Shown: positions 27,301 through 37,197, counted from the stretch's first letter. The stretch: 64,000 nt of DNA from Stentor roeselii (GCA_006503475.1 RSEH01000027.1:62001-126000), one strand, 5' to 3'. A program made the numbers and translations. Notes: generated by a model not told the origin, from the sequence alone.

Positions 27301-28434
27301 ATGAATAAAATCTCCAGATCAATCATTCTTATTTTCTTTTTTATTTTTCAAGCTCAAGCAAATTGGTATCAATCGAATGGAAAACTGTATAAAGACGGTA
27401 CTGCTATCACTTTGCATGGAATTAACTGGTATGGGCTTGAAACAACTGACAGAGCTCCTGCAGGGTTATGGACTTCACATTCCAAGAATGGTCAGACTAT
27501 CGGGCATTCAATTTCGTGGTTCATGTCGAAAATTAAAGACTTGGGATTCAATGCAATAAGAATCCCGCTTTCTCCTCAGGGGATTTCTTCTAACTCAGGT
27601 TTGTATCCAACTGCTTCATGGGCTAAGACCTGGGATCCTTCATTGACTTCGGGATGGGCGGTATTAAACTCGATGTTGAACCAGGCAAGGTCAAACAACC
27701 TCTACGTCCTAATCGATTACCAGACCTGCAGCGACCTTCAAATCGGGAACAATCTTCCAGGAACCCCTACAGGCTGCGCAGGGTATACTTTAAATGACTG
27801 GATAAACGACTTGAACACAATCGCGAAGCTAACAGCAAGTTACCCAAATGTGATCGGAATCGACCTTTTCAATGAGCCTCATGGAATTTCCTGGACTGTT
27901 TGGAAGAGCTATGCAGATCAAGCTATTTCTCAGATCTATTCAAGCAACACTAATATTGTTTACTTTGTTGAAGGGGTCGACGGCAACGTTCCTGGTGATG
28001 GGACTGGAACTTGCTGGGGGGAAAATTTGTATTATGCTGGAAGTCAACCTATTAGTCCTCCTGGAGTACCTTTTAATAAAGTTGTTTATGCTCCGCATGT
28101 TTATGCTTGGTGTGATAATGACTGGGCTAAGTGCTTCGGATATTTGGAGGGCACACAGAGTATTGTTATTGTTGGAGAGTGGGGGTACAATTCAGTCAGT
28201 AGTTATGATACAACTGTATTTGCTCCGAATCTGATTCATTATTTGCAATCAACCGGAATTAACAATTTCTTTTACTGGAGTTTCAATGGAAACGATAAAG
28301 ACCTTGGATACCTGAGTGGTACTGACTCAACTTGGTGCACTGTTGTATCCGAAAAAGTTACAAGGTTTAAAGGTCTTGGAATCTTCCCTCAAAGCTACAT
28401 AACAAGTTCAAACCCTCCAAGTATTTGCAATTAG
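27301..28434 (+). CDS. secreted glycoside hydrolase family 5 endoglucanase-like enzyme
   Basis: The 377-residue protein starts with a clear signal peptide (MNKISRSIILIFFFIFQAQA, cleavage near residue 20). The catalytic TIM barrel follows directly: TLHGINWYGLE (about 37-47), LGFNAIRIPLS (81-91), YVLIDYQ (135-141), the acid/base Glu192 in GIDLFNEPHG, APHVY (264-268), and the nucleophile Glu293 in VGEWGYNS. These are the GH5 cellulase signatures. It probably cuts beta-1,4-glucans from ingested algae or bacteria in food vacuoles or outside the cell. There is no separate carbohydrate-binding module. GH5 enzymes in ciliates are often suspected of bacterial origin; codon use here looks like its neighbours, so any transfer would be old. 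Confidence 0.92.
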   Translation: MNKISRSIILIFFFIFQAQANWYQSNGKLYKDGTAITLHGINWYGLETTDRAPAGLWTSHSKNGQTIGHSISWFMSKIKDLGFNAIRIPLSPQGISSNSGLYPTASWAKTWDPSLTSGWAVLNSMLNQARSNNLYVLIDYQTCSDLQIGNNLPGTPTGCAGYTLNDWINDLNTIAKLTASYPNVIGIDLFNEPHGISWTVWKSYADQAISQIYSSNTNIVYFVEGVDGNVPGDGTGTCWGENLYYAGSQPISPPGVPFNKVVYAPHVYAWCDNDWAKCFGYLEGTQSIVIVGEWGYNSVSSYDTTVFAPNLIHYLQSTGINNFFYWSFNGNDKDLGYLSGTDSTWCTVVSEKVTRFKGLGIFPQSYITSSNPPSICN

Positions 28435-28813
28435 TTTAGAAGGTAATAAAATAATGACCATGCATGATAATCATTCATTTAAGAGTCATGTAAGGTATTT
28501 TACGTTATCACCAAGAATTAAATACATTTTTCTCAAGACCTAAAAACCCTAAAAAAAATAAAATATTTCAAATCATTCTCAACAAAAAATCAAAATTCTC
28601 TCAATTCTTTAAAACTCTAAAAAATTTCCAACTTCCTCAAAATTTAAACAAGCCAAACATTTCAAAAAATTTCTAATCAACACCCTTCATACTCCCATAC
28701 ATATCCTTTAAAATCACTCAATTTAAAACCTCTATTCCTACAAAAAGCCCTAATAAAAGCCCTTTATTACTACTTATCCATTGATCCTTCAACAGCCATT
28801 CCACTCATATATA
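28435..28813. other. intergenic spacer, G-poor right half
   Basis: No coding frame. From about 28520 to 28800 the plus strand is C/A/T-rich and nearly without G. This is the 5' flank of the Mei2-like gene. No RNA gene is seen. Confidence 0.75.
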
Positions 28814-29629
28814 ATGGACAGATCAACCAAACGTCGCTTAAAAGTTTTCAAGTTGATCACTCGAGACCTGTCCCCATCAGAGGAGCCAGAACTGATTCCA
28901 GATACTTACACTGACTACAACTCATGTTCGCATCTGTCTTTCTCAAGCAACTCCTCGATGGCGACGGAAGGTTTTAAATCAATGGATTTTTCCTTTTTGG
29001 ACGGACATCAAACTGGCATGATCGTGGCTGCCCCATCAGATTTTTCTCAGTCAAGTTTTTCTTCTCAGCTGTACTCGAACATTTTTCCAATGGTTAAGCC
29101 AAAAACCAGCTACTTGCCTCCGAGTCACTTGAGCACAGAGGACTCGAGCCGTGAAGAGCAGCAAGAAAGAGGCCGTCCAAGAAAGCGTCCTCTTTATGAA
29201 GAAGAGAAAAACTTCTATGTTATTAACTTGGATAAGATTCGAGAGGGAAGAGACCTGAGAACGACTATGATGATTAGAAATATTCCAAACAAGTATACAC
29301 AAAAGATGCTTTTGTCTGCTATCAATAAGAACTTTGTAGGGACTTACAACTTTTTGTACCTGCCGATTGATTTTAAGGTAGTTTTTAGGTAGAACAAATG
29401 CAATGTTGGATATGCTTTTATCAATTTTTTGGATTGCAGAGTTATTTGTGAGTTTTATCAAGAGTTCAATGGGAAACGATGGGAAAAGTTTAATAGTGAG
29501 AAAATTTGTGCTTTGGCTTATGCGAGGATCCAAGGGTTGAATGAATTACTTGGACATTTTCAGAATTCTTCAGTGATTAACCAAGACGATAATAAAATAA
29601 AGCCAGTTATTCTTGCGAAACTTAGGTAA
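28814..29629 (+). CDS. Mei2-like RNA-binding protein (C-terminal RRM3 type); two exons
   Basis: Removing a 15-nt intron at 29378-29392 gives 266 residues. The C-terminal domain (about 145-255) is the Mei2-specific [36 protein letters not shown], then across the splice [32 protein letters not shown] and HFQNSS. These blocks are nearly invariant in Mei2/AML proteins of fungi, plants and protists, which bind RNA during meiosis and development. The N-terminal 130 residues are Ser-rich and disordered; unlike plant and yeast Mei2 no RRM1/2 is present. I use the ATG at 28814 (TATATAATGG context). It converges with the kelch gene, 19 bp between stops. Confidence 0.93.
29378..29392 (+). other. 15-nt intron
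   Basis: GTAGTTTTTAGGTAG, phase 0. Splicing restores the invariant Mei2 block [14 protein letters not shown]. Confidence 0.95.
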
Positions 29630-29648
29630 TTCAAGGATTTTAGCCTAA

Positions 29649-30851
29649 TTAGTGTTTTTTTAGAAGGTTTTCATTGATACTATAAAAGTAAAGATCATTG
29701 AATGGCATTTTATGTCTATCCCCTCCAAATATAATCATAAAGTCCTCAAAAATAACTCCAGTATGTCCATCTCTAGAATGAGGTATTTTTCCTTTAATCC
29801 TTCCACGAAATACAGCAGGTCCCGCTTTGATCGGTTTTTGAGTTTCATACGAATCATGCGCGACTTTTAAGCTATTTTTGCACTTGTCCCTAGATTTATC
29901 TCGATGAGTTGCAAAATGATCATTTTTTGTCTTCTTTTTGACATCTGTGTAATGTTTCGTTCTTCCGTCTTCCCTATCAATGACCGGGTCTTTGCTTTCT
30001 GTCTCAGTCTGGATTAGAAGCCAAGAAGCCGTTTCGAATTCAAAGGCATACATTTCGTTGGTTTCTTTTAAAATATCCCGAACTCCTCCGAATACAAGCA
30101 TCACGTCGCTGAAAACGCAGGCTGAATGTCCGGAGACTGAACCTGGAGAGTCTCCTGAGAATTGGATGCAAGACCAGGATGGCTCTAATAGGTTGAGACG
30201 CCAAACTTCTGAACTGTATTCGGAACTGTTGACCAGCCCTCCATAAGTATACATAAAGTCTTTGTGCACAACTGCTGAATGATCAGCTCTCTCTTCAGGA
30301 ATTTGTCCAGCTACTTGCAAAACATCCCAAATTCTTTCCTGAAAATCAAAAACAAAAGTTGAATTAGATAGTTTACCCTGCAAATACCCTCCAAAAACGA
30401 TCATCAAATTCTTATAAACAACAGCTGAATGCGAGTCAATAGGCTTATGCATTCCAATAGATGCATCCCATGAGTTTCGAAAGGGATCATAAGAAAACAT
30501 TTCCCCTTTTTCTGAATTCAGGTCAGTTCCTCCTAAAAGAAAGATCTTTTGTTGATAAACCACTGAAGAATGTCGACATAAAGGCCCAGGTAAATTTTCT
30601 TCATCAATTTTTGTCCACTTTTCTTCGATTGTATTTAAAGGGTTAATGTTGAATATCCACAAATCACTGAGAACTCCTTCGGTTATATCTTGGCCACCAT
30701 AGACTATCAGTTTATTATCAATTATATTAGCTGAGTGGTTGCAACGTCTTGGAGGAAGTGGGGCGATTACTTTTGCTTCTTCCCACATGCCTCGGCTGTC
30801 TTTGGATACAGTGTTTATTCTTAGTGCTCTTCTTTTGAAAGAAGCTTCCAT
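29649..30851 (-). CDS. kelch-repeat beta-propeller protein
   Basis: This 400-residue protein has six kelch blades, each with the Gly-Gly pair after a hydrophobic strand: KLIVYGGQ (about 47-54), KIFLLGGT, LMIVFGGY, FMYTYGGL, VMLVFGGV and, after a charged insertion of about 70 residues (KTKNDHFATHRDKSRDKCKN), FMIIFGGD. Kelch propellers are protein-interaction platforms. No BTB, F-box, phosphatase or other partner domain is attached, so the role is not predictable. The insertion between blades 5 and 6 is Lys/Asp-rich and probably a loop. The protein ends shortly after the last blade (NLLKKH). Confidence 0.85.
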   Translation of the reverse strand: MEASFKRRALRINTVSKDSRGMWEEAKVIAPLPPRRCNHSANIIDNKLIVYGGQDITEGVLSDLWIFNINPLNTIEEKWTKIDEENLPGPLCRHSSVVYQQKIFLLGGTDLNSEKGEMFSYDPFRNSWDASIGMHKPIDSHSAVVYKNLMIVFGGYLQGKLSNSTFVFDFQERIWDVLQVAGQIPEERADHSAVVHKDFMYTYGGLVNSSEYSSEVWRLNLLEPSWSCIQFSGDSPGSVSGHSACVFSDVMLVFGGVRDILKETNEMYAFEFETASWLLIQTETESKDPVIDREDGRTKHYTDVKKKTKNDHFATHRDKSRDKCKNSLKVAHDSYETQKPIKAGPAVFRGRIKGKIPHSRDGHTGVIFEDFMIIFGGDRHKMPFNDLYFYSINENLLKKH

Positions 30852-31460
30852 GATTTGTTTAGAGTTTTAGATGTAATAAATGACTTTTATGGCTTTTTGG
30901 AGGTTTAGGATTTTAGTGAGGTTTATTAGGAGTGATTAGAAGATTGCAGATTTTTAGTATTTTGAATATTTGAATATTGAGCACTTTAATCAAGTGACTG
31001 TTTTTTAGTGATTTTAAAGGAATTATGATTTTATTAAGATTTTATCATATTGAAGATAAAATTTTTTTTTTGTTTAAGTAATTTTAGGAGATTAAAGTAT
31101 TCTATCTTCTTCTAGTCATATAACTTTTGGCTTGATTATGTTTCAAATCTCACCAAACCAATAATATATTAGCTAGATATTATAATAATAATAATCTTCA
31201 AACTAAATTATCTCCTAATACAATAAATTCATATTCTACTTTATGTAGTTCTTTTTATAATCTACTTACGATATCTTTTTACCACTTCTGATAAGTTTTA
31301 TATACTTAAATATATAAAAAATTTAACTCTCCTGGATTTCCAATCAGAAATTTCGAAGATGACTTCACGAATGCCACTTAAAGTATTTGAGAATATAATA
31401 TAAATCAGGTTAAAGTTAAATCTATCTGCGTTCTTCTTGTAACTCACTGATGATATAAAT
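30852..31460. other. intergenic spacer (609 bp) between divergent genes
   Basis: No coding frame or RNA gene recognised. The left 120 bp is G/T-rich and C-poor; the right half (from about 31130) is A/T-rich with C outnumbering G. It holds the 5' flanks of both the kelch and the BPI-like genes. Confidence 0.75.
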
Positions 31461-32903
31461 ATGAGGTTGTTGAGTTTAATCTTAGTTGCGACTATAGTCC
31501 TTGCTGATAACTATCCAGGAATGCGTACATCAATAAACATAAACGCATTGAACAACTTGAGGTCAAAGTACATTCCAAAGATCTTAAACAAGTTGACATC
31601 TTCTCCAATCCCTTCAGAGTCATTTTCATTCCTAGCCCTGGTGATTCCCTGCAAGCTGACACTGACAGACATAGTTCTAAGCGAAGCATCAGTGAATACA
31701 ACCGGCACAGTATTTTCAGTATCATCTGAAAACAACCAGTTGATTCTTCATATATCATCTCTAAGCATGAAAGTGAAAGCAAACTACAAATACAACTACC
31801 CAATCTTCTCATCAGGCACATTAAATGCAAGTTTCAACGGTGCTGACATATCAGTTCCAGTAGAATTATTCATAAAAGACGGTGCATTGCACTCGAAAGT
31901 CTTATCATCAGGTCTTCAATGGGACCAAATAGACGTAGAGCTTCAACCAACAGGGTCAATATCAAAGTTTTTCGGGTTCTTATTCAAATACTGGCCTTTG
32001 CACGACTTTTCTCAGTACATCTACAAAAAACTAGTAGAAAACATTTCAACATCTTACGATAGTAAACTTAAAGAAAAGCTTGCAACAATAGACTACACCC
32101 AAGACTTTTCATCAATTCCTATCTCAACGAACTACCACATCTTCAACATGACGATGGACTCGAGCGGAGTAGTCCTGAGTCAAAACGGGTCTTTCTACCT
32201 GACAGCCAAGCCGAGTGAGGTGTCGCCAGTTGTCTCCCCCAACCTTCTCCCGAACTTCTTAACGAAAAACACTTTAAGGCTCCAGTTCACAGAATACTTC
32301 TTCAACAGCATGCTTTGGTCAATGTTCGCAAGTAACAGCTTGACCATGTTGATTAAAAGTCAAGATGTGCCCAGTTCTTTCCCGTTTGTTTTCACAACCA
32401 CCGGCCTTAGCAAACTGGTTCCTGCCCTGAAGACGATTTACGGTCCTGGAATCCCGGTGAACATGGACTGCAGCGTTTATAAGATCCCAGATGTCAATAT
32501 ACAGACACAGATTTCAGTATTTTTAAGCTTTTATTGTGACTTTGTTGTCATGATCTCACCTTCAGCAGGCACCACTGCCTTTAGACTACTTGGAAGGGCA
32601 AGCACGAGTTTCGTAGGCGAACTTCAGACTGTAGATGAAAAACTTTACCTTTTTGGAAGTTTTGATGATCATAAAACTAGCTTCGATAGCTTTACAGTCA
32701 CTAGTAGTAATGTTGGGAACTTTAGTCCCAGTGGATTGCAGCAGGCTTTCAACTACCAGGCATATTATATCACCGTTCAGGCTAATAAAATCTTTGAGGA
32801 TCAAGGAATCGAAATCCCTGTACCTTCAAATATGACGATTTCTAATCCTGATATTGAGATATATACTGGAGCATTAGAAATTGGTTTAGAGGCTTATTTT
32901 TAG
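31461..32903 (+). CDS. secreted BPI/LBP/CETP-family lipid-binding protein
   Basis: The 480-residue protein has a signal peptide (MRLLSLILVATIVLADN) and the size and pattern of the BPI/LBP family of two-barrel lipid-binding proteins. Its start (GMRTSININALNNLRSKYIP) matches the G(I/V)..ri...gL.y......l entry helix, and the rest alternates amphipathic strands with LNASFNGADISVPVELFIKD and KFFGFLFKYW near the centre. It has only three Cys (one near 64, two near 335-360), so the canonical N-terminal-barrel disulfide of vertebrate BPI seems absent. In vertebrates these proteins bind bacterial LPS or neutral lipids. In a phagotrophic ciliate a phagosomal or secreted lipid-handling or antibacterial role is plausible but inferred. 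An ML-domain gene follows 52 bp downstream. Confidence 0.8.
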   Translation: MRLLSLILVATIVLADNYPGMRTSININALNNLRSKYIPKILNKLTSSPIPSESFSFLALVIPCKLTLTDIVLSEASVNTTGTVFSVSSENNQLILHISSLSMKVKANYKYNYPIFSSGTLNASFNGADISVPVELFIKDGALHSKVLSSGLQWDQIDVELQPTGSISKFFGFLFKYWPLHDFSQYIYKKLVENISTSYDSKLKEKLATIDYTQDFSSIPISTNYHIFNMTMDSSGVVLSQNGSFYLTAKPSEVSPVVSPNLLPNFLTKNTLRLQFTEYFFNSMLWSMFASNSLTMLIKSQDVPSSFPFVFTTTGLSKLVPALKTIYGPGIPVNMDCSVYKIPDVNIQTQISVFLSFYCDFVVMISPSAGTTAFRLLGRASTSFVGELQTVDEKLYLFGSFDDHKTSFDSFTVTSSNVGNFSPSGLQQAFNYQAYYITVQANKIFEDQGIEIPVPSNMTISNPDIEIYTGALEIGLEAYF

Positions 32904-32955
32904 ATTTAGGAAATAGTTAATAGATGGTCATTATTTTACTCACGTTTAAGCTATA

Positions 32956-33372
32956 ATGCGAAAAATGATGGTCTTGCTATTAGCTTTAGTCGGAGCCAGT
33001 GATTATTTGGACCTCGGTGCGAGTGTCGGTCAACAATGCGACCCAACTTTAACCGCTTATTACGTGAATTCTTTTCAAGTCACGCCTTGGCCTCCATCCA
33101 AGAATGTGAACATAGTGATGATAATGTCAGGGATCATGCAGCAGACAGAGACATTAAAAGACATGGGAATCTTCGTATTTTTCAACGGGCAGTCATTTTA
33201 CCAAGAGTACATCACCGAGTCAGGAACTTACAACGCGAAGGACCCCTGCACCATAAACTTCAAGGTCTACTTCCCTCCAATAGTCCCTTCAGGTGCTTAC
33301 ACTGTCCAAGTCAAGCTGAGAAACACGAGCGGAGACTTTTTGAACTGTTGGCAGGTTAGTTTTAATATTTAG
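32956..33372 (+). CDS. secreted ML-domain (MD-2/NPC2-like) lipid-recognition protein
   Basis: The 138-residue protein has a signal peptide (MRKMMVLLLALVGAS) and an ML domain: QQCDPTLTAYYVNSFQVTPW with WPPSKNVNI just after, then DPCTINFKVYFPPIVPSGAY, and LNCWQVSF at the end. The central pattern of an xxPDPP-like turn, two beta-sheets and PP..PSGxYTV matches phosphatidylinositol/phosphatidylglycerol-binding ML proteins and Tetrahymena/NPC2-like proteins. Cys28, Cys98 and Cys131 are present. ML proteins bind a single lipid such as sterol, phospholipid or lipid A in a sandwich cavity. It lies directly downstream of the BPI/LBP-like gene on the same strand, so the two could be co-expressed secreted lipid binders. 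Confidence 0.85.
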   Translation: MRKMMVLLLALVGASDYLDLGASVGQQCDPTLTAYYVNSFQVTPWPPSKNVNIVMIMSGIMQQTETLKDMGIFVFFNGQSFYQEYITESGTYNAKDPCTINFKVYFPPIVPSGAYTVQVKLRNTSGDFLNCWQVSFNI

Positions 33373-33461
33373 ATCTTTTCTTCAACCTGAGTCTTAATCT
33401 CAGATTGAAAAAAGAAGAAATTAATCCCTAAACACTTCTTTCACCCCCAAATCGCAAATAA

Positions 33462-34418
33462 ATGGAAAAGCTCAAACAAAAGTCATCTCAAAAATCGTCT
33501 TCAACATCTTATTCCGCGACTGACTCTCCACTAAGTGAAAAGTCGTATTTCCCCGATATTTCCTTACAGATCCAAGAAGTAAAAGACTCAGTGTCAGAGA
33601 TTTACCGAGAGTACTTAAAAGACCTGAAGACTCGAAGAGATAAGCGACTTAGTCTCAAGGTTCCAACAAGTGATGCACAGCTTTACAACCTGGTAATCAA
33701 CCCGAAATACAGAGTTTCCTTGAAATCTAAGATTAAAGACCTGATACAGTCTGACTACACACATCGACTTAAAGACACAATTGAGTCCATCTTAGAAAAT
33801 TTCATCACTGATCTTAAAGATTTCATCAATGACTGTCAGAATAAGTCACGTTTGTTACAAGTGGTTTATTTACATGAAACTTTTCATTCTTTGCAGAATT
33901 CTATTGGAGAGATATCTAAAATACTCACTGATCTCTATCCTTATAATGAGTTTTGTGTGATTAACTATAAAAAGTTTCACTTTGGAGTTATTTCTGGCTG
34001 TAAAAAAATCGTGAATTTGGCTCGAAGTCAAGATTCCAGCCATTTTGCAGTCGCTTCAGTGATAAAAATGTGTGACGAGATCGAAAAAAGCATTCAAACT
34101 GGAGAATGCAAGTCTAAAGAAATGATGTTTGAAATGCTGAATGATGCTGAAGAAACCAGTGATGAACCTGTTCATAGTCTACCCTTGGAAGATGTTGTTA
34201 ATTATATTAACGGATCTCCTCTTGGACGCAAAGAAAAACGAACTATCAGGAAAAACTGTGAAAGTTCGGAAATGGACTTGGAAGTTAATGAATTCGAAAA
34301 AAGACTCGCTGGGTTCGGACCTCTGGGCTCCAGGGAATCGCCTTGTTGCTCGGTTGACTTTTTAAATGTTCTTAGGAGTAGATATTTGGAGGTCAGGAAG
34401 AAATTGCTTAGTAATTAA
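33462..34418 (+). CDS. hypothetical helical protein
   Basis: This 318-residue, mostly helical, soluble protein begins with a Ser-rich disordered stretch (residues 1-25). Residues 35-130 look like coiled coil or helical bundle (SLQIQEVKDSVSEIYREYLK). I recognise no family and see no TM or catalytic motif. The C-terminal 50 residues carry ESPCCSVDFLNVLRSRYLEV. The frame has normal codon use and an AAATAAATGG start context, so it is very likely a real gene. Confidence 0.65.
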   Translation: MEKLKQKSSQKSSSTSYSATDSPLSEKSYFPDISLQIQEVKDSVSEIYREYLKDLKTRRDKRLSLKVPTSDAQLYNLVINPKYRVSLKSKIKDLIQSDYTHRLKDTIESILENFITDLKDFINDCQNKSRLLQVVYLHETFHSLQNSIGEISKILTDLYPYNEFCVINYKKFHFGVISGCKKIVNLARSQDSSHFAVASVIKMCDEIEKSIQTGECKSKEMMFEMLNDAEETSDEPVHSLPLEDVVNYINGSPLGRKEKRTIRKNCESSEMDLEVNEFEKRLAGFGPLGSRESPCCSVDFLNVLRSRYLEVRKKLLSN

Positions 34419-34955
34419 TCAAGTCTTAGGTGTATTAGTTTTAAGTGTTTTCATGAGTTTCAGAGGATTATCATGGTTTTATTCGGGATGAATTTTTTTA
34501 TTTGTTGGGTTTTTTTGAATTAAGTAACTGTTTTGGGGTTTAATGGAATGATTTAGAAGGTTTGAGTATTTTGGGATGGTTTTAGATTTGGGAGAATTAT
34601 TGAGGTTGAAATTTCTTAAAGGAATTATTTAAATTTTATCGAGATTATTAAGAAAGTTTATAAATAATTTTTACTAGTTTTTAGATTTTAGTGAATGATT
34701 AACTTTAAAATTTTAATGTTTTAAGATCTAGAACTTCTTGAACATCAATTCTAAATTTACAAAGAAAATTTCAATTTTAATTCTTTCTAACTTTCATCTA
34801 AAGAAATCTAAGAAATTTAAAAAAAATTCATGATATTAAACAGTGACTATTCCAAGCTTGATTTCCAACCAACTCCAACTAAAAATTAAAAAACATCCAA
34901 TTCACATCTTAAAAATCTTAAAAAATCCTAATATTTCCAATCTATCTAACTTAAT
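34419..34955. other. intergenic spacer between convergent genes, with a skew switch
   Basis: No coding frame or RNA gene. The left part (about 34480-34610) is G/T-rich with almost no C; the right part (about 34740-34955) is C/A-rich with few G. The switch falls between two 3' ends, so it does not simply follow transcription direction. Confidence 0.75.
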
Positions 34956-36215
34956 CTACCCAAAGTATATCTGAGCTTGTGATTTATCATCATTATTCAG
35001 AGGTTCTTTACAATTTGCACAAATTCCATTTTGATATGATGTAACCATGCAAGTTTGACAAAGAGCACAACTACAATGATACTTAAAAAAATCACAAGGT
35101 TCACTCATACAATCATTGCAACGAACTGCTGAAGATATCGATGGTGAAGGGTTGCTTTGAAAAGAAGGATTCGCCTGTTGTGGAGGATTCGAAAGTCCCT
35201 GATTCCCAACTAATGACGTAAAAGTACCAGGGTCATCAATAGGAACATTCCCTGGAGGAATATCCTTTTCGTCTATTTCACCTTCACTTTCATCAGAAGC
35301 GACAAATTCTTCATCAGAGTCCTCTTCCGGCTTGACCCCTTCTTTCCGGCTTTCTTCAATGATGTTCAAATCAGGGACAGGTACGAACTTCGTGAAATAT
35401 TCAGGAAACTTTACTTCATAAGACTTAGAGTCTTTAAGTTCGTTGATGTTCATGTTTGCAGTTCTGAGTGTTGGGATGATTCCAGCTCTTTCTTTCAACT
35501 GAAGGACGTTTTTAATGAAGGGGAATTCGTTTTGAATCATTTTGAATTCTTTGACGGCGACTTGAATATTTTTAATAAGCCCTTTTTTTATTACTAAAGG
35601 TTCTTGAGAGTTGGTTAGAGAAGATCCCAACTTATTTAAAAGGTTTAAACTTTCCTTTGGAAGGGTCACTACTGGGTGTAATAGTTTTCGCTCAAAGGGG
35701 TTGAAGATGTATTGGTAGGTGTAAATGTCGGCTTTCTTTGATGCGTAAATGTAGATTATTACTGGATTGCTGAACTCGTATGAAAAGGTCTCAATGACGA
35801 GGGACTCTGAATAAATCATTAATTTTATGTTCAGGTCTTTACTCAACTGCTCAAGAGGCACTTGGATCATTTCTAAGTTGTTGGAATTTGGAAGCATTGA
35901 ATTACCGATATTTTGTAAGAATTGGTAAAATTGAGGATGCTGAAAGTTTCCATACATTCCATTTGCGTCTTGAAGACTGATCATTGCGTTGAAGAACTCG
36001 TTTTCTAGTATTTTCATTTGAAGTAATCTACATTTTGATTACTTTGTTTTAAGAAATTGTCTGGAATAGCCAAAAAGTTCTTGATTAATCGAGATTTCTA
36101 GCAGTAGCTCCATCAAAATTGCACAGCCTAAACTTTTCTCATCAACTTTAAAGAAATACTGTAAATTCATATGCTGTAGGCTTTGAATAGGTTCGACTTG
36201 ATGAATTGAAGACAT
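34956..36215 (-). CDS. protein with OTU-like region and C-terminal Cys-rich zinc-binding domain; two exons
   Basis: Removing a 15-nt intron at 36028-36042 gives 414 residues. The C-terminus (about 360-402) has a Cys-rich zinc-finger-like pattern: RCNDCMSEPCDFFKYHCSCA, then CQTC and GICANCKEP. The N-terminal 200 residues resemble an otubain (C65) fold by order of elements (LEQLSKDLNIKLMIYSES; SNPVIIYIYASKKADIYTY), but the DGNC Cys motif is not evident (VDEKSLGCAIL stands where it might be) and the catalytic His before the tyrosine strand is missing. An acidic linker (EEDSDEEFVASDESEGEIDE) joins the halves. The zinc-site call is firm; the OTU kinship is a guess. It is divergent from the gene at 36278 with 62 bp between starts. 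Confidence 0.6.
36028..36042 (-). other. 15-nt intron
   Basis: GTAATCAAAATGTAG on the coding strand. It contains the TAA ending the first exon's frame and joins ..QFLKTK to LLQMKILE. Confidence 0.85.
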
Positions 36216-36277
36216 TATAATAATCTCTCTAATTCCAACCCCATATTAATCCAACTGAATAAACATTTCTCATTCTA

Positions 36278-36730
36278 ATGCTTTCATCACGATTATTCAG
36301 ATGTTTTTCCAGGTACTCCTCGCCACAGAAGTACTCAGAATTCATAAAACCTTCAATTAAACCCGAAGCTGAAAAAGTGACTCTCGATCATCACAACAAA
36401 AAAGCTCTAACATTCAGAAAAGTAGAATTAGAAGACTTCGACTTTCAAACTGAAGAATCTGACTTTGACACAGAAAGATTTAGTTTAAAGGAGTACCTTT
36501 ACACCTCGATGTTTTACACTGAGCGTACAATGACGATTTTTGTCGGTTTTATGACTATTTGGACGATTTTTGCCTTTATTTCAAAGTTTTTGATTTGGGG
36601 TACATCGACTTGGAGACTAAAAATAGGAACTATCGGGTACTTCGGTATTACTCAACCCGCTTTTAGAGACATGGAACTGGAAAGGAAGAAACAAAGGGTG
36701 AGGCTTGGAATTTTACATAGTTATGATTAG
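36278..36730 (+). CDS. small predicted mitochondrial single-pass membrane protein
   Basis: This 150-residue protein starts MLSSRLFRCFSRYSSPQKYS, rich in Arg/Ser without acidic residues, typical of a mitochondrial presequence. One hydrophobic helix lies at about 84-108 (TMTIFVGFMTIWTIFAFISK), followed by a charged tail (MELERKKQRVRLG). The layout is like accessory subunits of respiratory complexes, many of which are ciliate-specific, but I cannot name a family. Confidence 0.6.
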   Translation: MLSSRLFRCFSRYSSPQKYSEFIKPSIKPEAEKVTLDHHNKKALTFRKVELEDFDFQTEESDFDTERFSLKEYLYTSMFYTERTMTIFVGFMTIWTIFAFISKFLIWGTSTWRLKIGTIGYFGITQPAFRDMELERKKQRVRLGILHSYD

Positions 36731-36813
36731 CTTAGGACTTAAAAAATTTTTTAAGAGTTTTTTTGGTGAATTTGGAGAACTTCCATTGATATCGATATGG
36801 TTTATATTTAAAT

Positions 36814-37197
36814 ATGAAAACTTACAGGTACTTCAGTGAGAGTCGACAAACTTGTTACACTGATGACTCCGAGGCTATTGAAAGTAGACAAAGTATTCTG
36901 CTACAAACGAAACAGGTTAGTTCACTTTTAGTTCCTGCTTTTAGGAATAAGGAGGTTTTGAATAAGGCTGGAATTTTGTTGAAGATTGAAATTGATGAAG
37001 GATCGAATGAAACGCTTAGTGAGGATTTTAAAGATGAGGAAGAAATGTTTAGGGAATTGATTAGGGAGGTTAATGAGGAGTATAGTCATCAGTGGTTGCC
37101 GAATCCTTGCTTTGTTCATCCTGAGTCTATGGATTTTTCTACACCTAAAAGAGCTTTTTCGCCTAATAAACCTCGAGGAAAAAGAGTTTTTAATTAA
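36814..37197 (+). CDS. hypothetical small protein
   Basis: This 127-residue soluble protein is acidic in the middle (DEGSNETLSEDFKDEEEMFR) and basic at the end (KRAFSPNKPRGKRVFN). No domain, signal peptide or TM helix is seen. The start context (TTTAAATATG) matches that of well-supported genes nearby. Function unknown. Confidence 0.5.
   Translation: MKTYRYFSESRQTCYTDDSEAIESRQSILLQTKQVSSLLVPAFRNKEVLNKAGILLKIEIDEGSNETLSEDFKDEEEMFRELIREVNEEYSHQWLPNPCFVHPESMDFSTPKRAFSPNKPRGKRVFN

Noticed and set aside
28416-28436. Intron-like GTATTTGCAATTAG at the GH5 gene's end
   Set aside because: It is 14 nt, not 15, and the GH5 domain is already complete at the TAG stop.
36715-36730. Possible 16-nt GTT..AG intron at the end of the gene at 36278
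   Set aside because: It starts GTT, and the extended frame has no protein-like content; I kept the TAG stop.
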